This document shows, one piece after another, positions 58,731-64,000 of a DNA stretch of 64,000 nt (position 1 is its first letter; every line of letters begins with the position of its first letter). A program made the position numbers and the translations under genes. The stretch comes from Archaeoglobus sp. UBA230 (GTDB lineage Archaea > Halobacteriota > Archaeoglobi > Archaeoglobales > Archaeoglobaceae): contig DAVR01000011.1 in NCBI GenBank assembly GCA_002507545.1, positions 1 through 64,000 of the forward strand, read 5' to 3'. The notes beneath the pieces are model-generated. The model was not told the DNA's origin. It made no database searches and was given only the letters and a program-made list of their open reading frames with translations.

Positions 58731-59679
58731 GCCCCTCCCTCTCAAGCAGATCGAGGGAAACGATAAATTCATCCTGAACTTCCCTCTTCGTCCCTACAAT
58801 GAGGTAAAGCTCTCCATCAATCTCCTCAAGCTCGCCCCTCGCAATAATACTCTCCCCCATGAACGCCTGACCGACGTAGGTGTGTGTGAAGCTCAAAACG
58901 GCTTTGATGTATGGATGCGAGATGGGGTAGTAAGCTGGGTAGTCGAAGGTCAGAGAGTCCTCCAGAACTTTTGCCCTGACAGCATATTTTCCCTTCTTAC
59001 TGCCAATTTCTTCCGGAACATCCCTGTCAAGCTCATCATATCCCCTCACGTAGAGTAAATCGAAGTATGTACTTCCAAGAAAGGCTCTGTGATACTTTCT
59101 GCGCTCATGCGCGAGAAAAACATCATAGGGCAGGGTTACCTTCCTCTTCTTGTATATAAAGTCCCAAGTAGCTTCGTCTGGCTCGGATAGCTCTCCTGAC
59201 TCGATGCCCTTCCTCAACTTCTCTCTTGCCTCAAACCACCATTTGCCGTAAACTATAAAGTCCACATCAGACTCATCACCCTCCAGAGATAGAAGCCTTG
59301 ACCCCGTCACTCCCATCTCAGTTTTTGGAATTGCAGAAAAGAATCTAACGATCTTTCCAACTTCATCGGATCGTGAAGCGAACTCCAGTCTCTCCTCGGG
59401 CTTGTAGACCTCATCAATGTCCTCATGGGGTATTAAGAAAAGTCCACTTTTCATGTATTTTCTCGCCACATTCGTCTCAACGGCTTCGTCATGAGAGATT
59501 TTTCTGTATCTCCTTCCAGTCTCGCCGAGAACTCGGTCTCCCTTTGCATCTGGGATGTATCTCAGAAAGCACTTCACACTCGTTGAATTCCTGTATCCTA
59601 CAACTGAGAAAAAGCAGTCACCAACTCTGACAAAATCTCTCAGCCTAAGAGGTTTTGATCTCAAATCATCTCCCCTCAT
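58690..59679 (-). CDS. predicted nucleotidyltransferase (COG1665-like)
   Basis: This 329-residue protein contains a polymerase-beta-like nucleotidyltransferase core, GVTGSRLLSLEGDESDVDFIVYG near residue 118-140, with the G-S and D-x-D pattern of the fold. The N-terminus (RLRDFVRVGDCFFSVVGY) and C-terminus (AYYPISHPYIKAVLSFTHTYVGQAFMGESI) resemble the archaeal COG1665 group. The substrate is unknown. The start overlaps the zinc-finger gene upstream by 14 bases, so they are cotranslated. Confidence 0.82.
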   Translation of the reverse strand: MRGDDLRSKPLRLRDFVRVGDCFFSVVGYRNSTSVKCFLRYIPDAKGDRVLGETGRRYRKISHDEAVETNVARKYMKSGLFLIPHEDIDEVYKPEERLEFASRSDEVGKIVRFFSAIPKTEMGVTGSRLLSLEGDESDVDFIVYGKWWFEAREKLRKGIESGELSEPDEATWDFIYKKRKVTLPYDVFLAHERRKYHRAFLGSTYFDLLYVRGYDELDRDVPEEIGSKKGKYAVRAKVLEDSLTFDYPAYYPISHPYIKAVLSFTHTYVGQAFMGESIIARGELEEIDGELYLIVGTKREVQDEFIVSLDLLEREGLKTEFEEWYRGQA

Positions 59680-60241
59680 ATTTGGCGTAAAGTCTTCTTA
59701 TATCTCTCGCTCTCGCTCTACTACCTTCTCTCCTTAAAACTCCGCCAGATATAAGCTTGATCCTGTGAACTCTGAATTTCTTTCCGTCAATGTAGATGTT
59801 CTCGCCAACCTCAAACTCCGTTTCACCATCAACGACCATCTTGTATGGTGACGTAACACTCCTCTTGTGTAAACTCATCCTCAATTCCACTTCTCCTACG
59901 TCTCTGAGCCATACGGTCTCAATATCTTCTGATTGCGCGCTCTCAACCCTCTGGCCATTTTTCATCTCTATAGAGGTCACTTCACCAATCTTGTGCCCGT
60001 CTTCAGTATCAACTATGTATTCATCCCCCTTCTCGATTTTTTCTCCTTCATAGACTTTTATGCTCCCCTTTACCGATTCAGCTCCGGAACTGATAATTGC
60101 TCTTATCTTCATCTCCCTTCTTGGGGTATGGGTTGTGTATCCTCCACACTGTGTACAGCGGTAAAGGTTCTTTTCAGCCCTTACGATCTCATGCAATGTT
60201 TCCTCCTTGCATATATCGCAGTAAATGAATTCTTTCATCAT
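59666..60241 (-). CDS. HVO_0476-type zinc-finger protein (COG1326)
   Basis: This 191-residue protein begins with a Cys4 zinc finger (YCDICKEE, YRCTQCGG) followed by beta-rich domains (IRAIISSGAESVKGSIKV; VDTEDGHKIGEVTSIEM; FRVHRIKLISGGVLRREG). The layout matches the archaeal HVO_0476/COG1326 family of unknown function. Two consecutive ATG codons open the gene. It forms an operon with the nucleotidyltransferase. Confidence 0.87.
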   Translation of the reverse strand: MMKEFIYCDICKEETLHEIVRAEKNLYRCTQCGGYTTHTPRREMKIRAIISSGAESVKGSIKVYEGEKIEKGDEYIVDTEDGHKIGEVTSIEMKNGQRVESAQSEDIETVWLRDVGEVELRMSLHKRSVTSPYKMVVDGETEFEVGENIYIDGKKFRVHRIKLISGGVLRREGSRARARDIRRLYAKYEGR

Positions 60242-60293
60242 CTCACCTTTTTCATGCAGATGAAAAGTTGAGCTTCTGGGCAGTTAAATTTTC

Positions 60294-60695
60294 TCACCCA
60301 AACCTCTTCTGAATGATCTTTCCAATAGCCTCCTTAAGATCAAGACCGAGAGGATAGATGTCATCGTCAATCTTGAAGTTCTTCTCGGTTCTCTCAAGCA
60401 TCTGGATTGTGAAGAACTTCCACTTTTTTCGTGGGAGCTTCAAAGCTACATAGGATGCAGCACCAAAACTCTCCGAAAACTTTTCGAGTTGTGCAACCTC
60501 ATCGGATGACAGATAGAGTGGTAATTTTTTCCTCATCTTTACCTCAATGGCCAGATACACCTTCCCATTCCCAGCAACTATATCGGGACAGGGAAAGGTG
60601 GAAACTCCACTTCCGGCAACTCTTATCGCTGCAAAACCTTCCTTCCAAAGCTCGGCTATCAGATCTCTCTCAAATCTCGTGCCTTTGTTTTTCAT
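60294..60695 (-). CDS. hjc: Holliday junction resolvase Hjc
   Basis: This 133-residue nuclease resolves four-way DNA junctions. The archaeal Hjc active site is visible: E9 in GTRFERDLIAELW, the Asp in FPCPDIVAG near 38, and E and K in AIEVKMRK near 51-53. The length is normal for the family. Promoter-like AT-rich sequence precedes ATG 60695 and is shared with the divergent DsrE-like gene. Confidence 0.94.
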   Translation of the reverse strand: MKNKGTRFERDLIAELWKEGFAAIRVAGSGVSTFPCPDIVAGNGKVYLAIEVKMRKKLPLYLSSDEVAQLEKFSESFGAASYVALKLPRKKWKFFTIQMLERTEKNFKIDDDIYPLGLDLKEAIGKIIQKRFG

Positions 60696-60736
60696 GCCTA
60701 CCAGAAAAATTTTTTAATAATTTATTAACTTTACGT

Positions 60737-61066
60737 ATGGCGAAGTTGCTCGTTATCATAGCAAGCGGGAAAGAAGCAAAGGAAAAAGCAATTGCCGGAC
60801 TTCTCTTTGCGGCAAATTCTATCAAGTTCGGGTGGGCTGAAAGTGTCGAGATCGTCTTCTTTGGCCCCTCCCAAGACCTATTGGCAGAGGACGAAAGCTT
60901 CAGAGACATGGTTGTTAGCCAGCTCGGCGAATACAAACCCATTGCATGCAAGTTCATTGCCGATATGAAGGGTTACTCGGATAAACTGGACTTTACAAGG
61001 CTGGAATATATTGGTGAACTTGTGAACAAATTTATTGATGAAGGATACACTCCAATGGTTTTCTGA
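60737..61066 (+). CDS. DsrE-like family protein
   Basis: This 109-residue protein has the alpha/beta pattern of DsrE/DsrF-like proteins (LLVIIASGKEAKEKAIAGLLFAANS, VEIVFFGPSQDLLAED, KPIACKFIADMKG), with single conserved-type Cys near residue 76. Many members handle sulfur or act as subunits of sulfur-transfer complexes, but that role is not shown here. ATG 60737 begins the conserved part. It ends against the convergent aconitase-family gene. Confidence 0.78.
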   Translation: MAKLLVIIASGKEAKEKAIAGLLFAANSIKFGWAESVEIVFFGPSQDLLAEDESFRDMVVSQLGEYKPIACKFIADMKGYSDKLDFTRLEYIGELVNKFIDEGYTPMVF

Positions 61067-62329
61067 TTATTTTATTTTTCCTGGGTCTGTAATTTCTCCA
61101 TAAATCGCCGTAGCAGCTGCAACTGCTGGATTTACAAGATATATTTTGCCCTCAGGGCTTCCCTGTCTGCCCACGAAGTTCCTGTTTGACGTTGAAACGC
61201 TCACTTCACCACTTGCGATCAGACCAAAGCTACCTCCCATGCAGGGACCACAGCATGGTGCTTCCACCAGTCCTCCCGCCTCGACGAAAATATCAATCAA
61301 CCCATCCTTCAGTGCCTTCTGATACTCCCTTCTGCTTGCCGGTATAACAATGAGCCTGATGTTAGAGGCTACCGTTTCTCCCCTCAGAATTTCAGCAGCT
61401 ATTTTTAAGTCCTCATACCTCCCATTGGTGCATGAGCCAATGAATACCTGATCTACCTTTGTACCCTCAACTTCCGATACACCTACGACGTTGTCAACTC
61501 TGTGTGGCACAGCGACCTGTGGCTCCATTCCAGTAACATCAAGCTCAACTTCCTGAAACTCTGCACCTTCATCGCTTCTCAACTCCTTTATATCTCCCTT
61601 GAACTCTCTGCCCACTGACTTCAGGTAGTCCAGAGTTATCTTATCAGGTTCGACTATTCCGGCTTTTCCGCCCATCTCAATCGCCATATTGCACATCGTC
61701 ATTCTGTCTGACATTTCCAGTCTCTCAACAACCTCTCCGGCATATATGCACGCCTTGTAGTTTGCTCCATCTGCCCCAACCATCCCTATTAGCTTCAAAA
61801 CTATGTCCTTTCCGTAAACATGTTTCTCGAGCCTGCCGTTAACATTGAACCTTATTGACTCAGGAACTTTAAACCAGAGCTTTCCCAGAGCAAGGACACA
61901 ACCCATATCTGTTGAACCTATGCCTGTAGCAAATGCTCCGAGAGCGCCATACATGCAGGTGTGACTGTCTGCACCAACTATGAGCATTCCCGGCTCCACG
62001 TGGTTTTCTACCATCAACTGATGTGCTATCCCACCTCTGACATCATAGTTCAAAATTCCCTGCTCCTTGGTAAAGTTTCTCAGTGTTTTGTGGTTCTCAG
62101 CAGCTTGAACGCTGTCGGCAGGAACCTGGTGGTCGAAGGCCATGATAACTTTGTCAGCATTCCAAACCTTCGCTTCATTTCCGGCAATCTCTCTGAAGGC
62201 CTTGATTGCGAGAGGGGCTGTAATATCGTGGATCATGGCGAGGTCTATGTCTGCAAACACAAAATCTCCTGATTTTACATCTCTTCCGCTTGCTCGTGAG
62301 AATATCTTCTCAACCAGAGTCTGGGGCAT
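61067..62329 (-). CDS. leuC: 3-isopropylmalate/homoaconitate dehydratase large subunit
   Basis: This 420-residue aconitase-family subunit carries a [4Fe-4S] cluster. The cluster ligands lie in [13 protein letters not shown] near 301 and [13 protein letters not shown] near 357-367. [38 protein letters not shown] and [15 protein letters not shown] are typical. It works with a small subunit not present in the window. Choice between isopropylmalate and homoaconitate or methyl-substituted malates cannot be made from sequence alone. Confidence 0.92.
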   Translation of the reverse strand: MPQTLVEKIFSRASGRDVKSGDFVFADIDLAMIHDITAPLAIKAFREIAGNEAKVWNADKVIMAFDHQVPADSVQAAENHKTLRNFTKEQGILNYDVRGGIAHQLMVENHVEPGMLIVGADSHTCMYGALGAFATGIGSTDMGCVLALGKLWFKVPESIRFNVNGRLEKHVYGKDIVLKLIGMVGADGANYKACIYAGEVVERLEMSDRMTMCNMAIEMGGKAGIVEPDKITLDYLKSVGREFKGDIKELRSDEGAEFQEVELDVTGMEPQVAVPHRVDNVVGVSEVEGTKVDQVFIGSCTNGRYEDLKIAAEILRGETVASNIRLIVIPASRREYQKALKDGLIDIFVEAGGLVEAPCCGPCMGGSFGLIASGEVSVSTSNRNFVGRQGSPEGKIYLVNPAVAAATAIYGEITDPGKIK

Positions 62330-62406
62330 GGTTCAAAGGATGAAGGGAGTTTTAAAAATGTTTGCAGCACAAGGTTTTTAAGCAGATTAGGGCTATAACC
62401 TAACGA

Positions 62407-62503
62407 CCCGCCTTAGCTCAGTGGCAGAGCGTGGGCCTGTAGTCAGCCACTCCGCTGGCAGGCGGAGAGCCCATGGTCCCCGGTTCAAATCCGGGAGGCG
62501 GGA
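62407..62503 (+). tRNA. tRNA-Tyr (GTA anticodon) with intron
   Basis: The acceptor stem CCCGCCT pairs with AGGCGGG, discriminator A, and has the archaeal tyrosine C1-G72 pair. The anticodon stem TGGGC/GCCCA encloses loop CTGTAG...A, giving GUA. A 25-base insertion at 62443-62467 follows position 37, the canonical archaeal intron site, and its flanks can form the bulge-helix-bulge cut by splicing endonuclease. The mature length is 72. Confidence 0.95.
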
Positions 62504-62506
62504 TGC

Positions 62507-62530
62507 TATCCGGGGTACAATCCCCGGATA
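62507..62530 (+). terminator. hairpin with T-rich tail after tRNA-Tyr
   Basis: TATCCGGGG (62507-62515) and CCCCGGATA (62522-62530) form a perfect nine-pair stem with loop TACAAT, followed by ATTTTATATAATC. It begins three bases after the tRNA. It may protect or end the tRNA transcript; archaeal termination usually relies on the T tract rather than the stem. Confidence 0.5.
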
Positions 62531-62627
62531 ATTTTATATAATCTCTTTTCTGCGAAAATAACTTGTCAGAATTTTTTAGGACATGGTATATAATAAATTT
62601 ATCGAAAAATCTAGCTAAGAATACTCA

Positions 62628-63671
62628 TCAATAGCTTTTCCGAAAAACATCTAACACGAGCTTTGCAACATCTCTAAAAGATATTATTTGTTCTTCCCTA
62701 CTAATGCTGTAAACTGCCTGAAGTATAGCATCTGCAACGATAGAATCTTCTTCCCTCAACCTACTCAAAGCATGACTGACTGCAAGTCCACAAAGCTTAC
62801 CAGCAACGAAAGAACCAGATGGAAAATCTGCAATACTGAGCAGTTCTGGGTCGATAATTGATACCCTTTTTACCGTTTTAGGTAAATTTTTCTGAGCATC
62901 CCTTGCTGTAACCTTTTCTTTCACCTTACTCGAAGAATACTTGCAGCGATTTTGCCTTAGAAGCTTAATTTCGACTCTCCCAGTTTTTGTCGAAAGTAAC
63001 CTATGAATTGCTGAAACAACTTCACAGCTTCTCACAGCAATCTCTTCTTCTCCGCTAAGGCAATCATTGCAAACTTCAACATCCATGGTCATAAACTTCG
63101 AAAGTATGTTCGCATGCCTTCTCTTTATAATACCCTTTGGCACGAACTGTCTGCTTAGCTCATCGGCAAAGAGCCTCGCAGCCCTAAGAGTTGGATTCAG
63201 CTCACTCTTCAAGTATGCATATGCGAGTGCTGCGCCATCTATGATTAGGTTATTTCCCTTAAACCAGACGAAACCCTTCATCTTTTTTGAAATGTAGTCT
63301 AAAAACAGCGTGTCATCGTAAAACGAGATCGTTCTTTCCTTGCCTTTAGGAGCTCGTAAGATTTTGTCTCCTCTAAGAATTCCCATTTTCTTAAGCCTTT
63401 TCACAGCAATTCCCGCTATCCTATCGGCAATACCAAACTCTTTTAACCTCTTACTTGTTTCTTTAACAAGTGTGGTCTCCGCTATCCTATCCCTTTTGAG
63501 GGCGATATTTGCGGCAATAATGCAAGCCCTATCCAGCTTACTATTCGTTACGTGAGCAAGAAGGAAACCAGCTTCTGCTCCGCTTAATCTAAGCAAAGGA
63601 GGAGCTGGTGTTAACTGGAGAATCGGATAAGCCAACTCTATATTACGAACAGATAGCTTGATCATGACCAT
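62628..63671 (-). CDS. unknown protein coupled to a small acidic partner
   Basis: I do not recognise this 347-residue protein. It has no membrane segments. Residues about 55-115 look like a winged helix (ETTLVKETSKRLKEFGIADRIAGIAVKRLKKMGIL). A later Cys pair, VEVCNDCLSGEE, and a basic region (KLLRQNRCKYSSSKVKEK) suggest nucleic-acid contact. The C-terminus is helical. The start (ATG 63671, or ATG 63665) overlaps the end of the next gene upstream, so the two are coupled. Confidence 0.72.
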   Translation of the reverse strand: MVMIKLSVRNIELAYPILQLTPAPPLLRLSGAEAGFLLAHVTNSKLDRACIIAANIALKRDRIAETTLVKETSKRLKEFGIADRIAGIAVKRLKKMGILRGDKILRAPKGKERTISFYDDTLFLDYISKKMKGFVWFKGNNLIIDGAALAYAYLKSELNPTLRAARLFADELSRQFVPKGIIKRRHANILSKFMTMDVEVCNDCLSGEEEIAVRSCEVVSAIHRLLSTKTGRVEIKLLRQNRCKYSSSKVKEKVTARDAQKNLPKTVKRVSIIDPELLSIADFPSGSFVAGKLCGLAVSHALSRLREEDSIVADAILQAVYSISREEQIISFRDVAKLVLDVFRKSY

Positions 63672-63979
63672 TCGTCATCATCTTCATCCTGGAATATCCT
63701 ACGCAACTCTTCCAGCCTATCTTCATTTATCTCCCTTTTTATGCTGTCACTCACTTTTTCGCCCTTCAAGTACTTCTTAAGCGCATACTCCAAAGCTGCA
63801 GTAAGCTCTTTTCCTCCCGCAGTCTCTTCTCCCATTATTCTTCTCCAGAACTCTGAATCGCTCCTCCTTACCGGAATCAGCTTGAATCCAGTCCCTGCTC
63901 TTATCACCTGCACAACGGGAAAATCGAAATCGTCTGGCGGAAAGATGAGCACGATGAAGTCTCTACCTTGTTCAGGCAT
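63662..63979 (-). CDS. unknown small acidic protein
   Basis: This 105-residue protein begins with a beta-alpha-beta-like segment (GRDFIVLIFPPDDFDFPVVQVIRAGTGFKLIPV) and ends in charged helices with a strongly acidic tail (FQDEDDDEW). GGAGATG precedes ATG 63979, and a TTTATA box reaches the window edge at about 63994-64000. It overlaps the following gene by ten bases. Family unknown; probably a regulator or partner of the winged-helix-like neighbour. Confidence 0.7.
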   Translation of the reverse strand: MPEQGRDFIVLIFPPDDFDFPVVQVIRAGTGFKLIPVRRSDSEFWRRIMGEETAGGKELTAALEYALKKYLKGEKVSDSIKREINEDRLEELRRIFQDEDDDEWS

Positions 63980-64000
63980 AACATCTCCAAATTCTTTATA

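Overview
The window looks like a chromosome segment of a hyperthermophilic euryarchaeon of the Archaeoglobales, most like Archaeoglobus. The assignment is an inference from gene content: a gyrA gene beside a geranylgeranyl reductase and ferredoxins, an ATP-grasp enzyme resembling the methanofuran enzyme MfnD, HerA, Hjc, Trm1, THEP1, DUF61, DUF63 and an intron-bearing tRNA-Tyr. Translation signals fit archaea: GGAGGTG-type ribosome binding sites, many GTG and TTG starts, and TTTATA promoters. No rRNA and no CRISPR array were seen.

Layout. Bases 1-1239 hold a tyrosine recombinase lying just downstream of tRNA-Gln, probably the end of an integrated element that continues left of the window. Bases 1281-4744 are host chromosome (NYN protein, MfnD-like ligase, HerA, tRNA-Ser). 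Bases 4745-34135 are one complete integrated mobile element of about 29.4 kb. It is bounded by an exact 16-base direct repeat, and the right copy is the 3' end of an intact tRNA-Met gene. Bases 34121-64000 are host chromosome again: gyrA, archaeal lipid and iron-sulfur genes, an RND exporter, sugar-phosphate enzymes, a thiolase/HMG-CoA-synthase-like pair, serA, trm1, hjc, an aconitase-family gene and tRNA-Tyr.

The element is modular. An accessory left arm carries a C39-like cysteine peptidase paired with an unknown protein, and a PH-SHOCT/membrane/winged-helix cassette. A divergent regulatory region with AAGTTCTATT repeats follows. Next comes a run of very small, mostly Cys-rich or zinc-ribbon genes, then a replication module: a PCNA homologue and a 611-residue HTH protein whose own coding sequence holds a cluster of TTGTCAAAA repeats, a candidate origin. 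A regulatory and recombinase segment carries three copies of a conserved promoter module. The third copy drives a co-directional run of about 14 kb encoding secreted, membrane-anchored and coiled-coil proteins, a membrane-tethered subtilisin and a HerA/FtsK-like ATPase. The right end has a transposase-like fragment, a convergent RelB/RelE-type pair, an Orc1/Cdc6 and the integrase.

The secreted/membrane/ATPase module resembles in general logic the particle- or vesicle-forming modules of archaeal pleomorphic viruses and plasmid-vesicle elements. I recognise no hallmark capsid protein and no conjugation relaxase. The element may be an undescribed virus or a vesicle- or transfer-forming plasmid, and it is the most promising new biology in the window. 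All functional calls come from reading the sequence without database searches.
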